64,000 nucleotides of DNA from Amphiplicatus metriothermophilus (lineage in GTDB: Bacteria; Pseudomonadota; Alphaproteobacteria; Caulobacterales; Parvularculaceae): assembly GCF_900199215.1 (NCBI RefSeq), contig NZ_FZQA01000004.1:1-64000 (forward strand), written 5' to 3'. Of this stretch, positions 1 through 9,200 are shown piece after piece. Every line of letters begins with the position of its first letter. Position 1 is the stretch's first letter. The notes under the pieces are model-generated. The model saw only the letters and a list, made by a program, of their open reading frames with translations. It was not told where the DNA came from and did not search any database. A program made the position numbers and the translations under genes.

Positions 1-44
1 TCTTCTGGGCGATATCGTTTTCCCGACATTCTCTATCTCCTTGA

Positions 45-722
45 ATGCAGCCATTTGTTTCCTTGTTCGTGGCTGCGTTCAAAGGGGTCGGGTCAAAGCG
101 GGTCTATCGCATCTGGCGGCATGAGGGGCTGAAAGTTCCCCAGAAGCAACCGAAACGCGGGCGTTTATGGCTGAATGACGGCTCCTGCGTGAGGCTCTGG
201 CCGCAACACCGCAACCATGTCTGGAGTTATGATTTCGTGATGGATCGAACCCATCACGGCAAACCGTTCCGCATGCTGTGCGTCATTGATGAGTTCACAC
301 GTGAGTGTCTGGCGATCCGGGTGGAGCGACGGCTCAACGCGAGGATTGTCCTTGAGGTGCTGGCCGATCTCTTTCTCTCGCACGGTCCACCGGATCACAT
401 TCGTTCCGACAACGGGCCCGAATTTATCGAAAAGGCATTGCGCGCATGGCTGGCGAGGCTCGGCGTCAAGACGCTCTACATCGAACCGGGAAGCCCATGG
501 GAAAACGGCTATTGCGAGAGCTTCAACTCCAAACTCAGAGACGAACTGCTCGCGCGGGAAATCTTCTACACGATGAAAGAAGCGAAAACCCTGATCGAAT
601 GGTGGCGCGAGCACTTCAACACGTTCCGTCCGCATTCATCGCTCGGCTACAGACCGCCTGCGCCGAAAGCCATCTTGCCAAAGCCGTTCATGCCGCCTTA
701 CATTGAGGGCGTGGCGGCATGA
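45..722 (+). mobile_element. IS3-family transposase OrfB, 5'-truncated
   Basis: Retroviral-integrase-type DDE transposase of the IS3 family, most of OrfB. The catalytic triad is visible: first Asp in SYDFVMD, second Asp in RSDNGPEF, Glu in NGYCESFNSKLRDELL. The C-terminal HSSLGYRPPAP signature is present. The usual N-terminal part before KRVYRIWRHEGLKVPQ is replaced by unrelated residues from about position 90, so the gene begins at a recombination junction and OrfA is missing next to it. The right end of the element probably lies near 760-785. An IS3 left-end/OrfA start remnant occurs 2.4 kb away at 3045-3140, so the original element may have been split or rearranged. The start given is only the first ATG in frame and is not believed to be a real start. 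Confidence 0.85.
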
Positions 723-850
723 ACGCCGCTGCACAACCCGCCGAGTCTAACAATTGGCTTGGAGCACCTCGATGGGTCAGGCCACTTCGGTACCCTTCGC
801 GTCCCAATTGATGTTTGATAAAGTCTCTGCTTCGGGTTGCGGGTGGGGCA

Positions 851-1594
851 ATGCTAAACACACAAAATGATAGAGAGTGTTTGGTCGATCAACTATTCGA
901 CCAATATTTCGGCAAAAGCCGGAACAAGACAATTGTGGCTTTGCTGCCCGGAGAGGTTCGGTCCCTAAAAGGGCAAACTCCTGCTTCTGGCGAGAAACAA
1001 CGAGAATTAGATGCTGAGACAGAGTTGCTTCTGTTTTTTGCAGAAGAATATCTAAAGCAATATAAGCATTATGATAACCAGAGAGCGAAGCTGGCCGGGA
1101 TTCTTGTGGCGGCGGTCGTTGGGTTTTCGTTAGCGCCTTTCAAGCTAATTCTGCCTACTGAAAATGTTGTACCACAAGTCATGCTTGTCATTGCTTCTTG
1201 CGCTATCCTGATCACGATTTCCTACTTAAGCAATATTGCTGCGCGCAAACATCGTTTTAGAATGAAGACAGCATATCATCGTTTTTCGCTGGCACGAAAG
1301 AGACTTTGTGAGTTACACGAAGCGGCTGAATTAAATGTCATACACGATAAAGGCGAGGAAAATGCACGTGAGGAGTTGCACAAAGATGATCATGAAAAGC
1401 TTCACAAAAAACCTGCAAAAGATAAAAATGGTAATCTTAAAAAAGATTCAACAGGGAAGCCTTATCATGAATTAAAAATCGAAGCGCAGACTCGCGGATT
1501 GGTGTGGAATCGTCTGCCTTGGATTGTCGGCATCTATACTGTAATTTATTTGGTTGTGTATGTCTTAAGTCTGTCCACTGAAATCTTTATGTAA
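851..1594 (+). CDS. Multi-TM membrane protein, possible SLATT-like effector
   Basis: A 247-residue protein in DNA visibly poorer in GC than the chromosome to the right. The soluble N-terminus (about 70 residues) has an acidic DAETELLLFFAEEYLKQYKHYD segment. Two close hydrophobic segments follow (about residues 80-103 and 110-132), then a basic helix with YHRFSLARKRLCELHEA, a charged lysine-rich linker, and a third TM near the C-terminus (WIVGIYTVIYLVVYVLSLS). A two-TM pair followed by a basic helix recalls SLATT pore-forming domains, which associate with SLOG domains; the match is by architecture only and I could not confirm the family. An upstream in-frame GTG/ATG near 815 would add 12 residues, but the ATG at 851 begins the more protein-like N-terminus. 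The next gene but one encodes a SLOG-superfamily protein on the same strand. Confidence 0.6.
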   Translation: MLNTQNDRECLVDQLFDQYFGKSRNKTIVALLPGEVRSLKGQTPASGEKQRELDAETELLLFFAEEYLKQYKHYDNQRAKLAGILVAAVVGFSLAPFKLILPTENVVPQVMLVIASCAILITISYLSNIAARKHRFRMKTAYHRFSLARKRLCELHEAAELNVIHDKGEENAREELHKDDHEKLHKKPAKDKNGNLKKDSTGKPYHELKIEAQTRGLVWNRLPWIVGIYTVIYLVVYVLSLSTEIFM

Positions 1595-1631
1595 GCACGA
1601 GTTTATGGGTGATTTGTAAGGGAGGGGAAAC

Positions 1632-2036
1632 ATGTCGCCGCAGTTGCTCGCTTTTTGGCAATTGGTTGCAAATATTGCTTCGACTTTTGCAGCTGCTGGT
1701 GTTCTGATTGCATTATGGCGCGTTTCTCATGATATACGCACGCGAAACCAGCAATCATTTTTTTACCTGCATCAATATTTGTCGCAAGAGGAATTTTCGG
1801 TAGCACGTAGAGAGCTTCGGACACGTCTTCACAAGCTGGACTATTCTCAATGGACACCGGAAGATAAGGGATTCGCGAATCGCGTCTGTGCAAGTTACGA
1901 TCAGGCTGGCATTTTGATCACTGGCGGCATCGTCGATGCACGGAGTGCAGATGTTTTTCTCAGATCATCATGGGGTGAAAGCATTTGCCATCAGTATGAA
2001 ATACTGAAAGAATATCTTGACGATGCACAAGTTTAA
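1632..2036 (+). CDS. DUF4760-like membrane-anchored protein, apparently truncated
   Basis: Begins with an N-terminal TM (LLAFWQLVANIASTFAAAGVLIALW) and continues with a soluble helical domain resembling DUF4760 proteins (ARRELRTRLHKLDY, CASYDQAGILITGGIVDA, FLRSSWGESICHQYEILKEY). A strong Shine-Dalgarno (gggagggga) lies just before the ATG, 37 bp after the preceding stop. The frame stops with TAA at 2034-2036 after 134 codons. Reading on past it in the same frame gives 41 more codons to a TGA at 2160-2162, including protein-like IRGRDFFVHFGDLYKLA, the kind of C-terminal end expected for this family. I infer a nonsense mutation, or less likely a real early stop. The extended frame would overlap the next gene's start at 2144. 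Function unknown; membrane anchoring is inferred. Confidence 0.6.
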   Translation: MSPQLLAFWQLVANIASTFAAAGVLIALWRVSHDIRTRNQQSFFYLHQYLSQEEFSVARRELRTRLHKLDYSQWTPEDKGFANRVCASYDQAGILITGGIVDARSADVFLRSSWGESICHQYEILKEYLDDAQV

Positions 2037-2143
2037 CTAGGACATCAATCAATTCGTGGCAGGGATTTCTTTGTGCATTTCGGAGATTTGTACAAGCTGG
2101 CCTGCAAGTTCCATCGTAAAAACTGGTTGGGTAAAATACCGCC

Positions 2144-2671
2144 ATGGAGAAAAAAGAATTGAACATTATAAAAAAACTGATCATCAACTCAGGCGGACAA
2201 TCCGGCGTAGACCGAGCAGCGCTTGATACTGCAGTCAGTAACGAAATTCAATATTCAGGTTGGTGCCCTGCCGGAGGTTGGGCAGAAGACCTGACAGAGC
2301 CTCCCGGTCTGCTGGTAAATTATCCGGAAATGAAGGAAACGCCTGATTCTGCTGTTGAACAGCGTACTGAATGGAATGTTCGAGATTCCACCGCGACGCT
2401 TATTTTCCTGCCAAATGCTACATTCCGCGACTCACCTGGCACCAACTATACCATTGATATGGCGCATAAGTGGTCCAAGCCTTACGTTGTTATTGACCTG
2501 TCGCAGGAATGCCAGCTGGAAAAAATCGTTGGCTTTGTGCAGGGCGTAAATCAACCAGAATTGATATTGAATTTCGCGGGTCCACGTGAGAGTGAGGCTC
2601 CGGGGATTTATCAGAAATCAAAACAATTAATCGAGGAATTGCTGAAGACACTACACGTCAAAGAGCTTTAG
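2144..2671 (+). CDS. cpYpsA/SLOG-superfamily protein (putative molybdenum carrier family)
   Basis: A 175-residue Rossmann-like protein with the hallmarks of the circularly permuted YpsA branch of the SLOG superfamily (also annotated putative molybdenum carrier). These are the N-terminal INSGGQSGVDRAALDTA nucleotide/ligand-binding loop, then GWCPAGGWAEDL, the RTEWNVRDSTATLIF strand, and SPGTNYTIDMAHKWSKPYVVIDL. SLOG proteins bind nucleotides or derivatives and are proposed sensors or enzymes in nucleotide-centred conflict systems. Here the gene follows two membrane-protein genes on the same strand, an arrangement compatible with a sensor-effector pair. It is complete and is followed immediately by a terminator-like hairpin. 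The family assignment is firm from motifs; participation in a defence system is inference. Confidence 0.8.
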   Translation: MEKKELNIIKKLIINSGGQSGVDRAALDTAVSNEIQYSGWCPAGGWAEDLTEPPGLLVNYPEMKETPDSAVEQRTEWNVRDSTATLIFLPNATFRDSPGTNYTIDMAHKWSKPYVVIDLSQECQLEKIVGFVQGVNQPELILNFAGPRESEAPGIYQKSKQLIEELLKTLHVKEL

Positions 2672-2712
2672 GGCTCTCTCTAGGCTCAAGAAGAGAGCCG
2701 TTTGATTTTTTA
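2672..2712 (+). terminator. Rho-independent terminator after the SLOG gene
   Basis: An 8-bp perfect stem (ggctctct at 2672-2679 pairing with agagagcc at 2692-2699) with a 12-nt loop follows the stop codon at 2671 and is followed by a T-rich run (gtttgatttttt). It closes the AT-rich cassette on its right side. Confidence 0.65.
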
Positions 2713-2761
2713 CCTTTATTCGGCTTCTTCGGTCTCCGCACGTTCACCGCCGCCGTGCTGA

Positions 2762-2875
2762 GTGTCTGCTCCAAAAAGAGGTGTGTGATTTCAGCGACTT
2801 ATGATTCTCTGTGATTTGCGACGATCATGGAGGATCACGATGCCTTGGACTGAAATCACACGCCCGCACTATGAG
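2762..2875 (+). mobile_element. IS5-family left-end fragment (inverted partial copy)
   Basis: These 114 bp match the terminal 114 bp of the intact IS5-type element (4014-4127) in reverse orientation, with one mismatch seen (cat versus cac near 2827). They include the tip gtgtctgctcc and the transposase start (MPWTEITRPHYE). A flanking TGA (2759-2761) fits the TNA target preference of this IS5 group. The copy breaks off after atgag at 2875. Confidence 0.8.
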
Positions 2876-3195
2876 GATAACGTAGGGTTTCTTTCGCAAA
2901 TTGGATTCTGAGCTGGCGGCTCCCGACTCGGGCTTGAGTGGTTCGAACCATCGAATCATCAAGCAGAGAGGAGAGCCGCCATGGGAGAGGATAGCATTGA
3001 GTCGCCTGCTGACGGATGGAGAATGGGAGCTGATTGAGGGTGAGTTTGACCTGCGCCCGGCTTGGCCCTTATTTGAAAGGTGAGTCCGTCAACCGGAAGG
3101 AGACGACGGACATGCGCAAATCGCGTTTCACCGAGGATTGGAGGCTGACCGTTCTCGAAGCGAACGCAGCAGCCGGAACATCATCGCGATACTTA
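2876..3195 (+). mobile_element. Composite IS debris: IS5 fragment and IS3 left end with OrfA start
   Basis: Bases 3015-3050 read LTDGEWELIEGE, the N-terminal motif of the IS5-type transposase, from a second related copy. At about 3045 this is interrupted by sequence resembling an IS3-family left end, followed by ggaaggagacgac and an ATG at 3112 reading MRKSRFTED, the usual start of IS3 OrfA. The OrfA frame decays by about 3140. No intact gene is present in this stretch. Confidence 0.55.
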
Positions 3196-4127
3196 GAACC
3201 TGAATCACAATGAAGCCTTTTCGATCAAGGTCTAGCGAGCCTGCGTGTAAGGATGCGGATATGAGCGATGAAGAGCCATGCGAGAGCGCTTTCAATCGTC
3301 CGCTCCCAGTCTTTGGCCAACCTGCGGCATCGTCCGAGCCAGGCGAAGGTTCGTTCGACAACCCACCGGCGCGGCAGGACGGTAAAGCCCTTGGCGCTAT
3401 CGGAGCGCTTGATGATGTCGATCGTCCAGTCGCCGATTTTCGTCAGGGCCCGGCGCAATTTCTTGCCCGCATAACCGCCGTCGGCGAAAACATGGCGCAT
3501 CCAGGGAACCCTGTGCCGCGCCTCGCCGAGCACTGCGGGCGCGCCATCGCGGTCTTGAATGTCGGCGGCGTGGACGAGCGCAGCAAGAAGAAAGCCCTGT
3601 GTGTCGGTGAGAATATGGCGTTTACGTCCCTTGATCCTTTTGCCAGCGTCGAAACCCGAAATCCCGCCGCTTTCGGTGGTTTTCACGCTCTGGCTGTCGA
3701 TGACGCCCGCGGTCGGCTGCGCCTCGCGGCCCTCCCTCTCACGCGCCGCGGCGACCAGCCTGTGGCTGATGATTTCAAGCAACCCTTCGTCGCGCCAGCG
3801 GTAGAAATATTTCTGCACCGTCGAGAACGGCGGGAAATCCTTCGACAACAGCCGCCACGCGCAGCCCGCCGCCGCGAGATACATCAGCGCGTTCACAATC
3901 TCCCGCATCGGCCATTTCGGCGGGCGCACCAAACGGCGCGGCGCCGGCAACTCACCCTCAATCAGCTCCCATTCGCCATCCGTCAGATCGCTTGCGTAGC
4001 GCGCGCAATGCCGCTCATAGTGCGGGCGTGTGATTTCAGTCCAAGGCATCGTGATCCTCCGTGATCGTCGCAAATCACAGAGAATCATAAGTCGCTGAAA
4101 TCACACACCTCTTTTTGGAGCAGACAC
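3196..4127 (-). mobile_element. IS5-family insertion sequence, apparently complete
   Basis: A 932-bp element inferred from a 3-bp TTA repeat on both sides (3193-3195 and 4128-4130), matching the TNA target duplication of the IS1031-like IS5 subgroup. The transposase-proximal tip is gtgtctgctcc read from 4127 leftward; the distal tip (gaacctgaatcac from 3196) is only weakly similar, so the left boundary is less certain. It interrupts older IS3-related sequence. Confidence 0.6.
3225..4049 (-). CDS. IS5-family transposase
   Basis: A 274-residue DDE transposase, full length for the group. The N-terminal DUF4096-like part contains LTDGEWELIEGELP and PREIVNALMYLAAAGCAWRLL-type features. The catalytic core shows Asp in GVIDSQSVKT, GRKRHILTDTQGF, Asp in VFADGGYAGKK, and Glu in RRWVVERTFAWLGRCRRL. 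The ATG at 4049 (MPWTEITRPHYERH) is preferred over an upstream GTG/ATG because the same start is preserved in the fragment at 2762-2875. No frameshift or stop is seen, so it may be active. Confidence 0.9.
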   Translation of the reverse strand: MPWTEITRPHYERHCARYASDLTDGEWELIEGELPAPRRLVRPPKWPMREIVNALMYLAAAGCAWRLLSKDFPPFSTVQKYFYRWRDEGLLEIISHRLVAAAREREGREAQPTAGVIDSQSVKTTESGGISGFDAGKRIKGRKRHILTDTQGFLLAALVHAADIQDRDGAPAVLGEARHRVPWMRHVFADGGYAGKKLRRALTKIGDWTIDIIKRSDSAKGFTVLPRRWVVERTFAWLGRCRRLAKDWERTIESALAWLFIAHIRILTRRLARP

Positions 4128-4143
4128 TTAGAAGGCGTCTGGA

Positions 4144-4254
4144 AAGCGATATCGCCGTGAAGAAATCATATCGAAGTTGCGCGACGCGGAAGTTTATCTG
4201 GCCGAGAGTGTCATACCAACTTCGCTGAACATCACGCATTTATCTAATCACTAG
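4144..4254 (+). mobile_element. IS3 OrfA remnant
   Basis: Read in one frame, the sequence gives KRYRREEIISKLRDAEVYLAES, typical of the N-terminal helix-turn-helix of an IS3-family OrfA, then diverges to an early TAG at 4252-4254. Its start has been removed, probably by the IS5 insertion at 4128. It marks the right edge of the accessory island. Confidence 0.45.
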
Positions 4255-4631
4255 AGCCGATGGACGTGATGCGCCATGGCTGATCGATGAGTTTGTTCCA
4301 AGTGAACCGCACCGGGATTGCCGGAGACTCCAAGCAGATGGGCGGTCTCGGGGTCTGGCTCGCCCGACGCCCCCGCCCAGGGCTCGGCGAGGCGCTCCGC
4401 CAGCTGATCGACCATATCGGCAATCTCGCGCCAGTCGCCCGGCTCGGCCGCGGCGATGGCCACGGATAGCGCGTCCATCTCGTCCGCCAGCGCGCGGCGT
4501 TCGTCCTCCGCCCGCTGATCGTCCGCCGCCGTCGCGTTATCGAGCTCCCACAAGCGCAGCCTGTGCTGCGCCGTGCGCCATGCGCCAGCGCCGGCGCAGG
4601 TCAGCGACGCTTTCGGTCGTCTCTCTTGCAT
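4251..4631 (-). CDS. Hypothetical protein, possibly truncated at its C-terminus
   Basis: An open frame of 126 codons with an alanine/acid-rich helical composition (WRTAQHRLRLWELDNATAADD, RAEDERRALADEMDALSVAIAAAEPGDWREIADMVDQ is the region of note). The composition suggests real coding with chromosomal codon use, but no family is recognised. The first 15-20 residues look less natural, and an overlapping frame starting at 4636 (MFDARETTESVADL) is an alternative start that would need a frameshift. The stop lies exactly at the junction with the IS3 remnant, so the native C-terminus may have been lost. Low confidence. Confidence 0.3.
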   Translation of the reverse strand: MQERRPKASLTCAGAGAWRTAQHRLRLWELDNATAADDQRAEDERRALADEMDALSVAIAAAEPGDWREIADMVDQLAERLAEPWAGASGEPDPETAHLLGVSGNPGAVHLEQTHRSAMAHHVHRL

Positions 4632-4864
4632 CGAACATCGTCGTTCCTTACCGTTCTCTTCCGCCATCCAGGCGGGCATCGACAGAAGATGATGACATCC
4701 CTGCTGACATCCGCGCGAACCGATGCGGATGCGAGCGCGCCGAAAATCCGAGAAACCGCCCACGGAACAATGGCGTAATCCGTAGGCGCATTTTTTCCTT
4801 GCGTTCCGGCCCGGGGAGCCATCAGCCTCAAGGCCAGGGCGCTGGTCGGGCGGGCGGCGGGACC
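4632..4864. other. Intergenic region with no recognised gene
   Basis: About 230 bp between the gntP stop and the hypothetical frame. Several overlapping open frames occur on both strands but none shows a convincing start, family motif or ribosome-binding site. I see no RNA gene or clear terminator. Confidence 0.4.
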
Positions 4865-6238
4865 TCAAAGAACCGCCCCCAAAGCGAGGACGACCGCAAA
4901 TCCCGTCAAGCCGACAAGCGTCGACGCGACAGTCCAGGATTTGAGCGTCTGCATTTCCGTCAGCCCCAAATAGCGGCTCACGAGCCAGAAGCCGGAATCG
5001 TTGACATGGGAAAGCACGGTCGCGCCAGCGGCGACGGCGACCGCGGCGAGCGCCGTTTCGACCGCGTCCGCGCCGACCGCCTGCGCGACAGGCGCAGCGA
5101 GGCCGGCGGCCGTGATCATCGCGACGGTCGCCGATCCCTGGGCGATCCGGATGACGGCGGCGATCACGAAGGCGAAGCCGAGGAGCGGCAGCCCTGCGTC
5201 CGCCACGGCCTCGGCGATGCGCACCCCCGCCCCGGAGTCGACCAGCACCTGTTTGAAAACGCCCCCGGCGCCCGTCACGAGGATGACGGCGCCGGCCGGC
5301 TCCAGCGCGCGCGCGGCGGCCTGATTGAGCGCGCGCGCGTCGAGGCCGAGGCGCATCCGGGCATGGGCGTATGAAAGCGCCACCGCGATGAGCAGCGCCG
5401 TGAACGGATGACCGATGAAGCGCATGGTCTCAGCCGCGCAGCCGGACAGTTTTGCGACATCGACGACCGTCGCGCCGGCGATCAGGACGAGAGGCAGGAG
5501 AATGAAGACGAGCGCCGCGGCCAGACTCGCCCGCCGCTTCGGCGGCTCAGGGCCGGCCTGATCCGCCCGCGGCTGCTCGGGAAAGCCTTCCGCCCCCTCC
5601 GCCGGCGCGCGCCCGTCGCGGAAAAGAACGTACGCGAACAAAGGACCGCCGACGGCCGCGGCGGGAATCCCGGCGAGCGCGCCGAACAGGATGACAAGCC
5701 CGAGATCCGCCTTCATGAGCGCGGCGACGGCGACCGGGCCCGGCGTCGGCGGAATGAAGGCGTGGGCCGCGCCGAGGCCAGCCAGCAGGGGAACTGCAAG
5801 GAAAAGCAGCGGACGCCCCGCCCTGGCGGCGAGTCGGAACAGCACGGGCGCCAGGATGATCAGCGCGACGTCGAAAAAGACGGGAATGGCGACGATGAGG
5901 CCGATGAGCCCCATCATCCACGGAAGGCGCGCCGCGCTCTTCCCGCGAACAAGGGCCGCCGCGACCGCCTCGACGCCGCCGGCCCGCTCCAGGAGCGCGC
6001 CGAGCATGGCGCCGAGGCCGACGACGACGGCGATGAACCCCAGCACGCTCCCCATGCCGGCGCGGATCGTCTCGGCCATGTCCGTAGGCGGAACGCCGAG
6101 CAGAAGGCCGGCGCAGGCGCTGATCAGCATGAGCGAGAAAAACGCGGGAACCTTGAGCCTTACGATCAGAAGCAAAAGGGCGAGGACGGCCCCGGTCAGA
6201 ACGAGGCCGAGATAGAGCGGCGAGGCGGGATCCATCAT
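4865..6238 (-). CDS. gntP: GntP-family gluconate:H+ symporter
   Basis: A 457-residue inner-membrane transporter with about 12-14 hydrophobic segments, normal for the GntP family. Diagnostic stretches are PVFFDVALIILAPVLF, the conserved helix AHAFIPPTPGPVAVA, and the C-terminal TVLSHVNDSGFWLVSRYLGL. The family imports gluconate and related aldonates or hydroxyacids by proton symport. It starts 7 bp after the stop of the GH3/lactonase fusion gene, so the two are almost certainly cotranscribed. I infer that it takes up the aldonate made in the periplasm by the lactonase domain. The exact substrate cannot be read from sequence. Confidence 0.88.
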   Translation of the reverse strand: MMDPASPLYLGLVLTGAVLALLLLIVRLKVPAFFSLMLISACAGLLLGVPPTDMAETIRAGMGSVLGFIAVVVGLGAMLGALLERAGGVEAVAAALVRGKSAARLPWMMGLIGLIVAIPVFFDVALIILAPVLFRLAARAGRPLLFLAVPLLAGLGAAHAFIPPTPGPVAVAALMKADLGLVILFGALAGIPAAAVGGPLFAYVLFRDGRAPAEGAEGFPEQPRADQAGPEPPKRRASLAAALVFILLPLVLIAGATVVDVAKLSGCAAETMRFIGHPFTALLIAVALSYAHARMRLGLDARALNQAAARALEPAGAVILVTGAGGVFKQVLVDSGAGVRIAEAVADAGLPLLGFAFVIAAVIRIAQGSATVAMITAAGLAAPVAQAVGADAVETALAAVAVAAGATVLSHVNDSGFWLVSRYLGLTEMQTLKSWTVASTLVGLTGFAVVLALGAVL

Positions 6239-6244
6239 CCTGGC

Positions 6245-9200
6245 CTATCGCGCGTTCACGGCAATGCGCGCGAGAAGCGATTGCGAAGTAAGATAAAGAT
6301 ACGCGCCGTCGCCATCGAGCGCGCAATTGGCGATCGGCAGACCGGTCTCGACGACGCCGAGAAGCGCCCCTTCCGGAGAGAGAACCAGCACGCCGCCGGG
6401 ACCTGTCGCGAACAGCGCGCCGCCAGGCGCGACGGCCATGCCGTCAGGCAGCCCCGGCGCGTCTTCGCCCTGCAAAGCGCGCGCGTCGAAAAAGACGCGC
6501 GAATTGGCGATCCCGCCGTCGGGCGCGCGGTCGTACGCCATGATGACCGGATGATCCGGATCGGAGTTCGAGACGTAAAGCGTGCTCTCATCGGGAGAAA
6601 GCGCGACGCCGTTCGGAAACGTCAGCGCATCGATGATGCGCTCGAGCCGTCCGTCGGGATGCAGCGCGTAGACGCCGTTGACGGCGAGCTCCTTCTCCGG
6701 CGCCGCGTTGAGTCCGCGCAGCCCGTAAGGCGGGTCCGTGAAGTAAATGACGCCGTCTTTCGCGACGACGAGATCGTTCGGACTGTTGAAGCGCGCGCCC
6801 TCGAAGCGGCCGACGACGATTTCCCGGCGCAGCGTCTTGCGATCGAGGCGGGTGATCGCCCGGGCGCCGTGATCGCCGAGAAGCAGGGCCGAGGAACGTT
6901 CAGGATCGCGCGCCAGGCCGTTCGCGCCGGGCTCGCGCATGGCGGACGCGTCCTCGCCGGCGCCGCCGGAGGGCTCGAGAAACAGCTCGACGCCGCGCTC
7001 GGCCGTCCAGCGATACATGCGGTTCTTCGGCACGTCGGTGAAATAAAGCGCCCTCTCCTCTTCTATCCAGACAGGACCCTCCGCCCACTGAAATCCGCTT
7101 CCCAGAATTTCAAGCTTCGCCCCGGGAGGAACGAGCGCGTCGATCTCCGGCGCAAGGCGCCGGACGCGGCCGGCTTCGCCGCCGGTCGTTCTTGTTTCGA
7201 CACGCGTGGCGATCGCAGGAGCCGGCGTCGCGAAATGGGCGGTTTCCGTAATCTCTATAGTCTCGCGCAGACGAATATCCGCCGAAGACGAACCGATCAT
7301 GAGTTCGACGGCGCCGGGCTCGACCGTCCAGCGCCCCTCATCGTCGTAAAACGCGAACTGCGCCGGCGCGAGGGTGAAGACGATCTGCGCCGCTTCGCCC
7401 GGCGCAAGACGCACGCGCCGGAAGCCCCGCAGCTGCTTAACCGGCCGCGCGACGCTGGCGACCGGATCGCGAATGTATAGCTGGGCGACCTCTTCGGCGA
7501 CATGCGCGCCGGCGTTCGAAAGCGTGAACCGGACTTCGACTTCGTCCCGCGCGCCGATCGAGCGTTTCGAAACCTCAAGACCGGAATAGTCGAAAGGCGC
7601 GTAGCTCAATCCGTGGCCGAAAGGAAACAGGGGCGTGATCGGAAGATCCAGATAGCGGGTCGTATCCTTGCCGGGGTCCGGATCGGCGGGCCGGCCCGTG
7701 TTGCGATGGTCATATATGACGGGCGTCTGCCCCGTCCGGCGCGGAAAGGCGGCAGGCAACTTGCCTCCCGGCGGCGGCGCCCCGGTCAGGATGTCGACGA
7801 GCGCAGGACCGGCTTCGACGCCGAGAAACCAGCTTTCGAGAACCGCGTCGGCGCGCTCGACGACCGACTCGACGGCGAGCGGACGGCCGTTGGCGAGAAT
7901 GACGACGGTCGGCTTGTCGAGCGCCAGAACGGCGTCGGCGAGTTCCTGCTGAGGCGCGGGAAGCTCCACGCTCGAGCGGCTGCGCGCCTCGCCGCTCAGG
8001 TCGTAGTCCTCGCCCACGACGAGAATCACGAGATCGGCGCGCCTTGCGGCCCGAACCGCTTTCCTGACGCCGTCGCGATCGATCGTGCGCGCATCCGCGC
8101 CGGGCTCGTATTCGATCTTCGCGTTCGCAAGTCTATCGCGCAACGCCTGTACGAAGTCGATCACGTCGGACGGATCGCCCTGCGCGCGCCACGACGCAAG
8201 CTGCGAGAGCGCGTCTTCGGCAAGCGCGCCGACCACCGCCACTCGCGAAAAACCGTCCGTCAGCGGCAGCAGACCGCCTTCGTTCTTCAGAAGCACGATG
8301 GATTTGCGCGCCGCCTCCCTGGCGACGGCCCTGTGCTCCGCAGACAGAAAGACCTGCTCGCGCGCGCCGTCATGATACTGATAGGGCCGATCGAACAGGC
8401 CGAGCGCCCTTTTCGCCTTCAGCACCCGCAGCACCGCCTCGTCGAGGCGGGACGCCAGAGCAGGATCACGTCGAATCGCCTCTTCCAGATCGTCCGCGAA
8501 GACGCCGCTCATCATGTCGACATCGACGCCGGCGTCGAGCGCGAGCGCGCCGGCCGCAGGGCGATCCGGGGCGACGCCGTGCTCGATGAGCTCGGCGACC
8601 GCGTTCCAGTCGCTCACCACGACCCCTTCGAAGCCCCATTCGCCTTTCAGAAGATCGCGCACGAGCGCCCTGTTGGCGGTCGTCGGCGCGCCGGCGATAT
8701 CGTTGAACGCCGTCATCATCGCGCCGGCGCCGGCTTTCGCCGCGGCGTAAAAGGGAGGCAGGTAGACTTCGTGAAGCGTGCGCGCCGAAATATCGGCCGA
8801 GTCATAGTCCCGTCCGCCCTCCGCCGCGCCGTACGCCCCGAAATGCTTCGCCGTCGCCATGATCGTATCGGGCGCGGCGAGGTCTCCATTCTGATAGCCC
8901 TCGACCTGAGCGGCCGCCATGACCGATCCGAGATAGGGATCGGCCCCCGCCCCTTCGACGATCCGCCCCCATCTGGGATCGCGCGCGATATCGATCATCG
9001 GCGCGAACGTCCAATGAAGGCCCGCGGCGGACGCCTCGACGGCGGCGACCCGGGCCGCCTTGCGCACGATCTCGGGATCGAAACTCGACGCCATCGCGAT
9101 GGGAGCCGGGAATATGGTGCGATAGCCGTGCACGACATCCATCGCGAAAAGAAGCGGAACGCCGTGAGGGGAGTCTTCGACGGCGGCCTTCTGAAGATCT

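Noticed and set aside
3210-4064. Plus-strand frame over the IS5 element
   Set aside because: It is antisense to the intact transposase and has no recognisable domain.
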